In this document: one piece after another, positions 17,720-25,909 of the stretch | Layout: every line of letters begins with the position of its first letter | Numbering within the stretch: position 1 is the stretch's first letter | DNA from: Anaerolineales bacterium UBA2181 | GTDB taxonomy: Bacteria; Chloroflexota; Anaerolineae; Promineifilales; UBA4811 | Direction of reading: 5' to 3' | Length of the DNA: 64,000 nt | Assembly: GCA_002328075.1 (NCBI GenBank) | Contig: DCVT01000031.1 | Coordinates: forward strand, 124,001-188,000 | Notes under the pieces: generated by a model | Database searches by the model: none | The model's input: only the letters and a program-made list of their open reading frames with translations | Told to the model about the DNA's origin: nothing | Made by a program: the position numbers and the translations under genes

Positions 17720-19383
17720 GGAACACTCCTTAGTTGGTAAATCCGGATCACGGGACCCGGTTGCCACCACCCAGTGGGCGAGATCTCTTGCACCAAATCG
17801 AGTCTGGCCGCCAGCTCCGTATAAAAACCAACCTCAACCGGGTAACGCGCCGGCTCTCGGAAAAAGCGGTCAACCATGGCGCTGCTGGTCATCAGGTAGT
17901 CAAACCCCTCTTGTTCATAGTACGACAGGGGATGCTGTGCCAGGTATCCGAACCCAACCCATGGAAAAACGGTCTGCTGCAGCGGTGCGGCATACTCCTC
18001 TACCGCGAAGCGGCTGCCGGCCGCCACATGGGTTTCCACCCACCGGCTGGCGCTGAGGCGGGTGTTGGGGGTGGCCATTCGGATGGTGTCCCGTGCAGTC
18101 CGGCCGGCAGGCCATAGAAGCAAGAGACTAACGACGGTTGCCGCGACCAGGGTCCGTGATTGCCGGGCTTTGCCCCTGCCTTCCCGATGGAGACGGCCGG
18201 CGATCCAACGAGACAGTTGAACCGCCGCCAGCGCACCGCCAACCCACAGCATGGGCAGTGTCGGCACAATCCAACGGTCCCAATGGAGAGGATGAAGTGT
18301 GGTCTCCACCACGTAGGGCACCACAAACGCCAGCACGACGAGCCACTGACGGCCATACTTGGCCAAACCCTTGGCCAGCCCGACCAGGCCCGCCATATAG
18401 AGCGGCCATGTCAGCCAATAAGGAAACGCGCGAGAAAGGTAGTACACCAGATTCCCCCCAACCGAAAGGCCGTCCGCCCCCAGGTGGGCAGTTCGGGTCT
18501 CTGTCAGCAGTGCCTCCTGGGCCAGCTTCCAGTCCAGCAAGAACGTCGGCGTCGAGAGCGCGAACGCGAACACCGCCGCCAGCGCACCCAGAATGGACAA
18601 TCCCACCCACCGCTGCGCTCGGAGTGGTTGCCCGTCGGGGCGAGCCAGCACCAGCGCCGCAGGCAGTGTCAGCAAGACAGCGGCTGCGCTGTACTTGCTG
18701 CCAACGGCCAGTCCACCGGCCGCCCCAGCCATCAGTACTCGGGTGGCCAACGGGCAAGAGCGCGCCCGCAGAGAGAGCACGAGCGTTGCCGTCACAAAAA
18801 AGGCGAGGGCCGTGTCCGTGCGCGCAATCCGCGACCAGAAGACCAGCGATGGATCAATGGCCGCAATGCCTGCTGCCAACAAGTGAGACCATGCTGGCTC
18901 CCGAGGCAGCAGTAACTGAGCCAGATAATAGACCATCGCCACGGTGAGGACCGCGTACGTGATGCTCAGCAGTCGGCCAACCAGGTAGAACGGAGATGAA
19001 TCCCGCTCGAACGTGGTTAGCATTTCCGGATTGGCCCCCAGCAGGCTTCCCCCGTGTCCCACGACCCAGTAGAGACGGTACAGGACCGATAACGGATAGA
19101 TGGTGGTAGAGCCCGGATGCCCTAGCCATCCCGGGCTCCAATGGCCTTCGACCACCATACGAACCGCCGGTTCCACCTTGGTGTCTTCGTCCGGTTCGCG
19201 ATAATACGGAAGACCCAGTTGGATTCCCACCAACCGGACACCGGTGGCAAGCACTAGAATGCCAAGCAGCACCCAGATGCGGCATCGCGGCCGCCGGAGG
19301 GGCGCCACTTCAGCGGTCCTCGCACAGAGCATTCCGAACACTTGCCTGTTGCCCGTGACTCTTCTGTGCCGATGGCGGCTCAA
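17716..19383 (-). CDS. Membrane glycosyltransferase, GT39/ArnT-like (PMT_2)
   Basis: About 555 residues if the TTG at 19383 (overlapping the previous stop as TTGA) is used; ATG 17 codons later is possible. About 10-12 hydrophobic spans. The first periplasmic loop after the first span contains YREPDEDTKVEP, the acidic DE-type motif of GT-C enzymes that use polyprenyl-phosphate sugars, and a large soluble C-terminal part follows the last span (after about residue 430). It would transfer a sugar to a protein or lipid outside the membrane. The acceptor is unknown. It sits between a metallophosphoesterase and the LOG-like gene with 4-bp overlaps on both sides. Confidence 0.8.
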   Translation of the reverse strand: MSRHRHRRVTGNRQVFGMLCARTAEVAPLRRPRCRIWVLLGILVLATGVRLVGIQLGLPYYREPDEDTKVEPAVRMVVEGHWSPGWLGHPGSTTIYPLSVLYRLYWVVGHGGSLLGANPEMLTTFERDSSPFYLVGRLLSITYAVLTVAMVYYLAQLLLPREPAWSHLLAAGIAAIDPSLVFWSRIARTDTALAFFVTATLVLSLRARSCPLATRVLMAGAAGGLAVGSKYSAAAVLLTLPAALVLARPDGQPLRAQRWVGLSILGALAAVFAFALSTPTFLLDWKLAQEALLTETRTAHLGADGLSVGGNLVYYLSRAFPYWLTWPLYMAGLVGLAKGLAKYGRQWLVVLAFVVPYVVETTLHPLHWDRWIVPTLPMLWVGGALAAVQLSRWIAGRLHREGRGKARQSRTLVAATVVSLLLLWPAGRTARDTIRMATPNTRLSASRWVETHVAAGSRFAVEEYAAPLQQTVFPWVGFGYLAQHPLSYYEQEGFDYLMTSSAMVDRFFREPARYPVEVGFYTELAARLDLVQEISPTGWWQPGPVIRIYQLRSVP

Positions 19384-20093
19384 CCGCGGTCCGCTCTCCG
19401 GCCGTTCTGAGCCTCTAGCCAGCCACGGACTCTGCTCCTGGCCGACCGGCTCGCCACCAAGGGGATATCCACCACAACGTACGGGTAAACGTTGATCACA
19501 AAAGTGCGATGATATCGGCTCTGGGTGACGGCCGTGGGATTGTAGTTATGGACGTGACCGTGCAACAAGTACCGCGGCCGAAAACATCGCATAAAGGGCA
19601 GGAAGGGCTTGAATCCGGTGTGGGCCAGATCCGAACGGTCGTGGATCCCAAATGGCGGGGCATGTGTCACCAGCACGTCCAGGTAGCGGCCATGGAGCAG
19701 CCGGATCAGGCACAAGCGGGGAGCCATCTGGAGCAATTTCACGGCGATCTGACGGTCATTGTACATGCAGGCCCCGTCCGGGCGGTAACGCATAGCCCCC
19801 TCGATCCCTGCTACGTACAAACCGGACTGGAAAACCACCTGGCCATCCAGGTCCAGGCAGCCCTCGGCCCGCCGGGCCACCCGGCCGTTACTCATGTAGA
19901 CCGGGTGGTCATCGTGATTACCGCGAACATACAACACGGGGACGCGACTCAGCGCACTGACGATGTATTCCAGGTAGTAAACGGGCAGGTCTCCGCACCC
20001 AAAGACAACCTGGATGTCACTGTACCGGGATCGCACAGACGGGCTGTAAATGTGCTCCTGCACCCGGTCGCTGACCGCGAGAACCCTTATCAT
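19380..20093 (-). CDS. Calcineurin-like metallophosphoesterase
   Basis: 237 residues from ATG 20093 (MIRVLAVSD); a GTG at 20117 in frame is an alternative. Motifs in order: VLAVSDRV (motif I, where the usual DxH is DRV, so one metal ligand is altered), FGCGDLP (GD), VRGNHDD (GNHD), VTHAPPFGIHD, and LLHGHVHN (GHxH). Such enzymes cleave phosphodiesters or monoesters with two metal ions. The missing His in motif I is seen in some active relatives but could lower activity. Translationally linked to the downstream glycosyltransferase. Confidence 0.87.
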   Translation of the reverse strand: MIRVLAVSDRVQEHIYSPSVRSRYSDIQVVFGCGDLPVYYLEYIVSALSRVPVLYVRGNHDDHPVYMSNGRVARRAEGCLDLDGQVVFQSGLYVAGIEGAMRYRPDGACMYNDRQIAVKLLQMAPRLCLIRLLHGRYLDVLVTHAPPFGIHDRSDLAHTGFKPFLPFMRCFRPRYLLHGHVHNYNPTAVTQSRYHRTFVINVYPYVVVDIPLVASRSARSRVRGWLEAQNGRRADRG

Positions 20094-20153
20094 CGAGCGG
20101 CGATCCCATGGTCGCACTGACCACCATGGGAAACTCTACCATGTTCCAAGTGG

Positions 20154-20333
20154 CTACGCCGACCGGCCGCCCTTGAGGCCATCCTGCAGCGCCTTGAGGC
20201 GATCCCACTCGCCCGCCGCCGCCAGACCAGCCTGGTCAGGCCAGGTGGTTGGATTTGCCAGCCTCAGGCGGGGTTGCCCGTCACCCTCCGACGCATTGCC
20301 GACCAAGGACATCATGAAGACGATGGCTATCAT
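20154..20333 (-). CDS. Small 59-aa protein with hydrophobic N-terminus, coupled to the GNAT gene
   Basis: ATG at 20333-20331 overlaps the GNAT stop codon by one base (TGATG) and is preceded by a perfect AGGAGG six bases upstream. The product begins MIAIVFMMSLVGNAS, a short hydrophobic stretch, then a polar region and a probable amphipathic helix (WDRLKALQDGLKGG). No known family recognised. The ribosome site, coupling and position inside a tightly packed operon argue for a real gene; its short length argues for caution. Confidence 0.5.
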   Translation of the reverse strand: MIAIVFMMSLVGNASEGDGQPRLRLANPTTWPDQAGLAAAGEWDRLKALQDGLKGGRSA

Positions 20334-21433
20334 CAAAAACCTCCTCCCCATTCGCCGTCGGCGGCCTTTTGGCGGCCACCGGGTGCCGCCTGGCCGACCA
20401 GCCGCCCCATCACCAGGGTGTCAACAAACCGGCCGTCACGAAAAACGTAGCTGCGCATCGTGCCTTCGGTCTCAAAGCCTCCCTTGCGGTACAACCGGAT
20501 GGCACGATCGTTGTCTGCGTATACCTCAAGTTGCAGCCGTCTCAGACCAAGCCAGTTGTCCGCCAGGTCGAGGACCGCCGCCATCAGCGCCGAACCCACG
20601 CCCATTCCCTGATAAGCCTCATCAACACTCATGCCTATGTGCCCGACGTGCGAGCGGTGATGCTCATCCAGATGAATCCCCGTATTTCCCACTACCCGCC
20701 CATCCAGCTCGGCGACCAAGGGCCAGGAACGCTCCGGGGGCCGCTCCTGCACCCGGCGCCGGTCGACGTCGGCCGAGCGAAATGGAATCCCCAACGTGCC
20801 CCAGTACACCGAGGGTTGCGACCATATCCGGTGGTATGCTTCCCAATCCTCGGCGCTGCCTCCACGAATGTAGACCGGACGATGCGATTGGTTTCCCGGG
20901 GATCGGACCGGTATAACGCCTTCTGGCGGCCAACTTGCGGCTTTCTGATCTGCGGCACCGGTAAGGCGCGCCATGAGCAACTCGTCCACCAGGCGGCCGC
21001 ACAAGCGAACTGCCTGACGCAGTCGCGCCTCCTGAACAAAACCGAAAGAGCTGTACAGGGCAATGGCCGACTCGTCCGTGGACGGCAATCGGACGGCCAA
21101 CCGCGACCGGTTCAACCATTTTTCGGCCACCTCAACCGCTTTACCGAGCAGCTGACGGCCGGCCTCCTGGCCAAGCTCCGGGTGCTGCTCCAGGGACAGA
21201 TCGGCGGAATGAACACGACGCCCCGCACCAAGTTCGATGTTGGCCCGGGCGACTGTCTTCTCCCCTTCGGCCAGGTGAGCCACCGCCACCAGAGGCCAGG
21301 ACCGGTCCGGAACCTGTGCCAGCTCGTTCTTGACCCAGTCCGGCCGTATGTAGGGCAAACCGCCCGGGCTCAACACTCGGATGGCATAGACATCCTGCCA
21401 GTCGGTTGCTTGCTGCCCACGAATTTCAATCAT
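20333..21433 (-). CDS. Tandem GNAT N-acetyltransferase (two domains)
   Basis: 366 residues from ATG 21433. The C-terminal half (about 185-345) is a clear GNAT domain with the acetyl-CoA loop YQGMGVGSALM and LEVYADNDRAIRLYRKGGF. The N-terminal half (about 1-160) repeats the fold with a poorer loop (LGQEAGRQLL) and STDESAIALYSSFGF. Each half is preceded by a W-x-D-x-Y-x-I-x segment, supporting internal duplication. The first gene of the minus-strand run leading to the glycosyltransferase. Substrate unknown; the N-terminal domain may have lost cofactor binding. Confidence 0.88.
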   Translation of the reverse strand: MIEIRGQQATDWQDVYAIRVLSPGGLPYIRPDWVKNELAQVPDRSWPLVAVAHLAEGEKTVARANIELGAGRRVHSADLSLEQHPELGQEAGRQLLGKAVEVAEKWLNRSRLAVRLPSTDESAIALYSSFGFVQEARLRQAVRLCGRLVDELLMARLTGAADQKAASWPPEGVIPVRSPGNQSHRPVYIRGGSAEDWEAYHRIWSQPSVYWGTLGIPFRSADVDRRRVQERPPERSWPLVAELDGRVVGNTGIHLDEHHRSHVGHIGMSVDEAYQGMGVGSALMAAVLDLADNWLGLRRLQLEVYADNDRAIRLYRKGGFETEGTMRSYVFRDGRFVDTLVMGRLVGQAAPGGRQKAADGEWGGGF

Positions 21434-21935
21434 CGGTTCAACTCACGCTCAGCGTCAGGAGCACGACCGCCAGAAAGCCGGTTGCCGTTGCCCGGCCGCC
21501 GGGGTCGTCTCACTCACCGCCCGTCCCGTTTCATTCCCCGCACCCTCAAGGCAACAACCGAATCTCGGTCCAAAGGAGAAGCGGTAGCGGAGCTCCGGCA
21601 ACAGAGCAGACATATGGGTCGCGCCGCGGTGCGGCAAGCGGACATCCCAATCGCCGACGCCTCGCCACAGACCTGACACCCTTCATCACCATTGGCCGCA
21701 GCGTCCGATCTCCATCGGGTCTGGTGGGGTCAGTCCAGGAGCAGCCGCTGCACTCCGAGGGGGATTTTACCAGACAGCGAACCGGTTGCCCATCGACTCA
21801 TGATTGGCCGGCCAGGGCAGCGTGTACCGTGAGTTGGCCATGACCCGGCCATGAACCACCACTTCCAGTGAATCGCTCGGCCAAGGCGCGGCCGTCCGTA
21901 CCCAGTTGGGAGGTGTTTTGCTCCAAGCTGCCCGA
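21434..21935. other. 502-bp intergenic region, nothing recognised
   Basis: It separates the URO-D gene stop from the GNAT start, both on the minus strand. Short frames on both strands have no ribosome sites or family signatures. A minus-strand frame just upstream of the GNAT gene encodes a hydrophobic tail (GFLAVVLLTLSVS) but is closed upstream by a stop, so it may be decayed sequence. Confidence 0.4.
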
Positions 21936-23072
21936 CTAGGACACCTCGCGCGGTGTAGTGTACAGGGCAACAATGTTCGCCAAAGGTGTATCCGCCTGGA
22001 GGTAATGGGCCGAAGTGCAGATATACCCACCGCCGCGACCCAGCAACTGGCAAAGGTTCCTGACCTCTGTCTCTACATCCTGTGGAGTGCCGTGGGGCAG
22101 GGTGTGCTGGATGTCTACCCCGCCATGGAACGCCAGCCGGTCGCCAAACTCATCCTTGATGCGCCCCGGCGCCATGCCGGCTGCCCGGGGCTGAAGCGGG
22201 TTGAGGACATCGATTCGCATCTCATCCACCAGAGGACCTATCAGGGGAAAGATGGCGCCGCAAGAGTGGTACATGATCCGAACCGGATGGGCGGCGCTGC
22301 GAATGGCCCGGTTTAGCCTCTGATGCCGCGGGAGGATGTGCCGGCGCCACATGCGCGGCGACATCAGCAGGCCCTCCTGGATTCCGATATCGTCGTAGGT
22401 GTACACCATGTCCAATAGACCGCCGGCTGCCTCGATCACTCGAGTGACGTTCTCAACATAGATATCGGTGAAACGGTCCATGATGGCGCCGGCAATTGTG
22501 GGCTTTTCCACCAGGTCCAGCAGAAAGCGCTCAAATCCCCGCAAAGCCCACGCCCACTCGAAAATGCCACCTACCTCATAACGAAGATGGTAACGGTGCT
22601 CGGCGTTCAGTCGCTCACACAAAAGCCGGACCCCGGCCACATCCCAATCGTCCGGATGTGCCCAGTCCCAATTGAGCACATCGGCAACGCTCTCGGCTCC
22701 TGCGAGCGGGTGACTGGCGTACTCCTCGTACGTGCCAAAGGCATTGGTCACGGACCGGCGATGGGTGCCCCAGGGACATATGTTCGTGCCGTCTGGCAGA
22801 CGGCGCGCCTTGGTGCCCACGTAGCGGGTGGTCACCATCCGGCAATCGACGCCCAGCAGGCGCAACACGGATTCGTCGTCAGGCAAGCCCAGAGCGTCGC
22901 GGAGCGTGCGCCAGACCTCCGGCACCGCCCAGAAATCAAATGGAACCCTATCCGGCTGGCGGTGTTCCAGCGCCATCTCGACCCGTTGCCAGGAGGATAG
23001 GTCGCCAACACTAGCCAAGCCATATCGACTTTCCAGCAGGGCTCTCAACTCAGCGGGTTGGGACAGATCCAT
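21936..23072 (-). CDS. Uroporphyrinogen decarboxylase (URO-D) family protein
   Basis: 378 residues from ATG 23072 with GGGGAG six bases upstream (earlier in-frame ATG/GTG lack one). The family C-terminus is plain: HSCGAIFPLIGPLVDEMRID, GDRLAFHGGVDIQHTLP and GGGYICTSAHYLQADTPLANIVALY. Length and the lack of the usual haem-pathway N-terminal motif suggest the MtaA/MtbA-like branch, many of which transfer methyl groups between corrinoid proteins and thiols or act on unknown substrates, rather than haem synthesis. It is the last gene of the BMP-transporter unit, behind a hairpin at 23138-23158. Confidence 0.8.
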   Translation of the reverse strand: MDLSQPAELRALLESRYGLASVGDLSSWQRVEMALEHRQPDRVPFDFWAVPEVWRTLRDALGLPDDESVLRLLGVDCRMVTTRYVGTKARRLPDGTNICPWGTHRRSVTNAFGTYEEYASHPLAGAESVADVLNWDWAHPDDWDVAGVRLLCERLNAEHRYHLRYEVGGIFEWAWALRGFERFLLDLVEKPTIAGAIMDRFTDIYVENVTRVIEAAGGLLDMVYTYDDIGIQEGLLMSPRMWRRHILPRHQRLNRAIRSAAHPVRIMYHSCGAIFPLIGPLVDEMRIDVLNPLQPRAAGMAPGRIKDEFGDRLAFHGGVDIQHTLPHGTPQDVETEVRNLCQLLGRGGGYICTSAHYLQADTPLANIVALYTTPREVS

Positions 23073-23137
23073 GCTTCGCTCCCCAAGCATCACGCGCGTT
23101 TAACCGGCGAGCCCCGGTCGCATCGCTCCGCGCAGGG

Positions 23138-23158
23138 CCCCGGCCGTTCGAACCGGGG
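23138..23158 (-). terminator. GC-rich hairpin between the permease and URO-D genes
   Basis: CCCCGG and CCGGGG arms around a 9-nt loop. No T tract follows on the minus strand, so it would act as an attenuator or mRNA-stability element rather than a strong terminator. Confidence 0.35.
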
Positions 23159-23177
23159 TGGGCCAGCCGTTGGCAGG

Positions 23178-24452
23178 TTACTGTTTTTCGTACGGCTTGC
23201 CCTCGGCCGCCGGCGCCATGGAGCGGCCGACCACGCCAGCGACGACGATGATGGTCAAGATATACGGCGCGGCCTGCAAGAATTCGGGAGGAATGGGCGT
23301 GTTGAGAAACGGCAGAATCGGTCGCAGGATCTGCATCTTGACTTGCAGCGCGTCGGCAAAACCAAAGAGCAGCGCCGCCAGGAATCCTCCAGTCGGATTC
23401 CAGTTGCCGAAAATCATTGCCGCCAGAGCCACAAAACCCTGGCCGCGGGTCATGCCATCCTCAAAGGTACCGACAACACCAATGGAGAAATAGGCTCCCC
23501 CTATTCCGGCGATCATGCCGCCGATGATGACACTGATGTACCGCATCCGGTTCACATGCACACCGACCGTGTCGGCGGCCCGCGGGTGTTCGCCGCAGGC
23601 ACGCATCCTCAGACCCCACGGCGTGGCAAAGATCAAATAGTTCACCAGCACCAACAGTATCAGCATGATAAAGACCGTTGGCTGGTTGTCAAACAGCAAG
23701 GGGCCAATGATGGGAATATCCGCAAGAACCGGCACGCGGTACGAGCCAAAGTGGCCGGGCGTGCTCATACCGGCTGGCTCCAGCAGCCGCAGGTTGAGAA
23801 AACGGGTCGCACCGACCGCCAGAATGTTGATGACCGTGCCCGAAACGATCTGGTCAACCTGGTACTTGATCGAGAGCACGGCGTGCACCGCAGCCATCAG
23901 TCCCCCGGCCAGGCACGCGCCCAGGATGCCCATCCACATGCTGCCGAAAATGCTGGTAAAGGCGATCGCCGCAAAGGCGGCCGTTAGCATCATCCCTTCG
24001 ATGGCGATATTGATGATGCCCGAGCGTTCGCAGAGGATGCCGGCCATCGCACCCAAGGTAAGGGGAGTAGCCGCCAGCAGCGTAGCTTGAAGCATGCCGG
24101 GAAGATTGAGGCTGGTGCCACTGGTCATCCACACCAAGAATGCGAACGCGACGAAAAACACCGCCAGCCAACTGAGGACTGTGCGCAGTGATCCCAAACC
24201 CCGATATAACCTGGCGCCTGCCACCAAGAGACAGAACCCGCCGATGACATAGAGCGTTTCGGGGGCCGGAAGCGTAAAGAGTGTGCCGATGATCTGGTCG
24301 GTAAAGGCGGCCCGCGCCCCTGGCTGAACGCCGAAGCCGGCCAGCAGCATCAGCATGACGCCAATGCTTGCCATCAGAGCACTGACTAGGAGGTCTTTTG
24401 GTTCAAGAGCCAAAGTCCGCGGGCGGTCGGCCGTAGTAGACTGTACTGCCAT
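23178..24452 (-). CDS. BMP-family ABC transporter permease (NupQ/YufQ-like)
   Basis: 424 residues from ATG 24452, which has GGGAGGGAG just upstream; an earlier ATG at 24467 overlaps the previous stop (ATGA). The branched-chain/BMP permease core is clear: GAMAGILCERSGIINIAIEGMMLTAAF, the loop GLRMRACGEHPRAADTVGV and GQGFVALAAMIFGNWNP. About 120 residues precede this core and contain roughly three extra hydrophobic spans that ordinary NupQ-type proteins lack. With its partner permease and ATPase it would import nucleosides or a related base compound. Ordered directly after the sister permease gene. Confidence 0.9.
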   Translation of the reverse strand: MAVQSTTADRPRTLALEPKDLLVSALMASIGVMLMLLAGFGVQPGARAAFTDQIIGTLFTLPAPETLYVIGGFCLLVAGARLYRGLGSLRTVLSWLAVFFVAFAFLVWMTSGTSLNLPGMLQATLLAATPLTLGAMAGILCERSGIINIAIEGMMLTAAFAAIAFTSIFGSMWMGILGACLAGGLMAAVHAVLSIKYQVDQIVSGTVINILAVGATRFLNLRLLEPAGMSTPGHFGSYRVPVLADIPIIGPLLFDNQPTVFIMLILLVLVNYLIFATPWGLRMRACGEHPRAADTVGVHVNRMRYISVIIGGMIAGIGGAYFSIGVVGTFEDGMTRGQGFVALAAMIFGNWNPTGGFLAALLFGFADALQVKMQILRPILPFLNTPIPPEFLQAAPYILTIIVVAGVVGRSMAPAAEGKPYEKQ

Positions 24453-24463
24453 GTCTCCCTCCC

Positions 24464-25909
24464 TCATGCGCCCCAACCGCGCGAAAAGACGACGACCTCC
24501 GCCTCATCCCGTCTCGCCTGGCGGAGGCGGTACAGAGCGCGGATGATAGCCGGAGCGGCGATGAATATGATGACCAGAGACTGGACAATCTGAACAATCT
24601 CGGTCGGAATTCCGGCCACCGACTGCATTCGGCTGGCACCCGCCCTCAGGACGCCAAAAAGAAGGCTGGCTCCGACCACTCCCACGGGGTGGCTCTTGCC
24701 CAACAGCGCCAAGGCAATGGAGTCAAAGCCATAACCCGAGCGGAAACCAAGGGCGATGTTGCGGGTGATCCCCAATCCCTGACTCACCCCAGCCAGGCCC
24801 GCTAGACACCCACTCAGAAACATGGCCAGTACGTAATTCTTGGCCACGTTCATACCACCGTAACGGGCTGCATTGGGATTGGCGCCCACGGTGCGAAGCT
24901 CAAAACCCCAGGTGGACCTGAACAGAAACCAACCGGTCGCCGCCGCCGCCGCGATCGCCAACACGAAACCCCAGTGGAGCGTGACAGGATGATCCAGAAA
25001 TCGCGGCAAAACGGCGCTCGAGAGAATATCACGGGTGCGGCAGGTGCCCCGGACGGCCTCCAGCGGGCCACAAAGGAGCCAGTCGCTCAGACGAAACACG
25101 ACGTAATTCAACATGATGGTCGTGATGACCTCGTGGGCACCCGTGCGGGCCTTGAGGAAACCAGCCACCGCAGCCCAAAGCCCGGCGGTTATTGCTCCCA
25201 CCACAATGGCCAACGGTAGATGGATGACAGCCGGCAGCCCGCTGAATGACATGCCGACCAGTACGGCCGCCAACCATCCTACGCCGATCTGACCCTCGGC
25301 CCCAATGTTGAACAACCCTCCCCGAAAGCCCAACGCCACCGCCAGACCGGCAAAGATGTACGGCACCGATTGCACCAGGGTGTCGCTAGGACCGCGGACC
25401 GAGTTGAGGAGAGGCTGCAGCCCGTCGCCGTTCAACCAATAGCCAATGGCGCCCAGGATACGAATGGGATCACCGAGCGCCCCCTGGTAGAGCGCTGCAT
25501 ACGCGCGGACCAAATTGGCCATCCCGGCGCCTAGTCCTGCCCCAACACGGCCCTCACCCCACGCGCGGTAAACCGCTTGATCAGTCAGGATCAGGATGAT
25601 GGCACCGATCAGCAATGCCGTGATCACTGACAGAACCGGCACCACCAGTCCCGAGAGCCGGGAAGTCAACCGGTCTCGCATCCAGGGCCAACCACCGTGA
25701 CGGGCAGAGATCGCTGCCAGGGCAAGAAGACCGAGCAAGAGGACCAACGGCCACAAGCCAAGCGCCACCAACAAGACCAGGACCAGCCACTTGCTCACGG
25801 CAAGTATCACACCAAGAAGCACCGCCGCCAGGGCCAGCCGCGCCCAACGCGGCAACGCAGTTACCAGGTGCCGAAACGTCGGTTTCGGAGATGTTCCAGG
25901 CTCAGCCAA
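24464..25909 (-). CDS. BMP-family ABC transporter permease (NupP/YufP-like)
   Basis: 481 residues from TTG 25909, chosen because AAGGAGG lies about eight bases upstream and it overlaps the ATPase stop by 8 nt. Core features: RLSGLVVPVLSVITALLIGAIILI, GLAVALGFRGGLFNIGAEGQIGVGWLAA, TTIMLNYVVFRLSDW and the EAA-like loop TVGANPNAARYGGMNV. The first 90 or so residues hold about two additional hydrophobic spans (LALAAVLLGVILAV, LVLVLLVALGLWPLVLLLGL) before the usual start of the family. Paired with the downstream permease as a heterodimeric channel. Confidence 0.9.
   Translation of the reverse strand: MAEPGTSPKPTFRHLVTALPRWARLALAAVLLGVILAVSKWLVLVLLVALGLWPLVLLLGLLALAAISARHGGWPWMRDRLTSRLSGLVVPVLSVITALLIGAIILILTDQAVYRAWGEGRVGAGLGAGMANLVRAYAALYQGALGDPIRILGAIGYWLNGDGLQPLLNSVRGPSDTLVQSVPYIFAGLAVALGFRGGLFNIGAEGQIGVGWLAAVLVGMSFSGLPAVIHLPLAIVVGAITAGLWAAVAGFLKARTGAHEVITTIMLNYVVFRLSDWLLCGPLEAVRGTCRTRDILSSAVLPRFLDHPVTLHWGFVLAIAAAAATGWFLFRSTWGFELRTVGANPNAARYGGMNVAKNYVLAMFLSGCLAGLAGVSQGLGITRNIALGFRSGYGFDSIALALLGKSHPVGVVGASLLFGVLRAGASRMQSVAGIPTEIVQIVQSLVIIFIAAPAIIRALYRLRQARRDEAEVVVFSRGWGA

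Noticed and set aside
20369..21676. 435-codon plus-strand frame
   Set aside because: Antisense to the tandem GNAT gene, which has clear domain motifs.
23138..23160. GTTCGAA sequence resembling a tRNA T-loop
   Set aside because: The flanks form a simple CCCCGG/CCGGGG hairpin; no acceptor, D or anticodon stems could be built around it.
23058..23987. 309-codon plus-strand frame rich in Arg, Gln and His
   Set aside because: Antisense to the permease gene; no motif and implausible composition.
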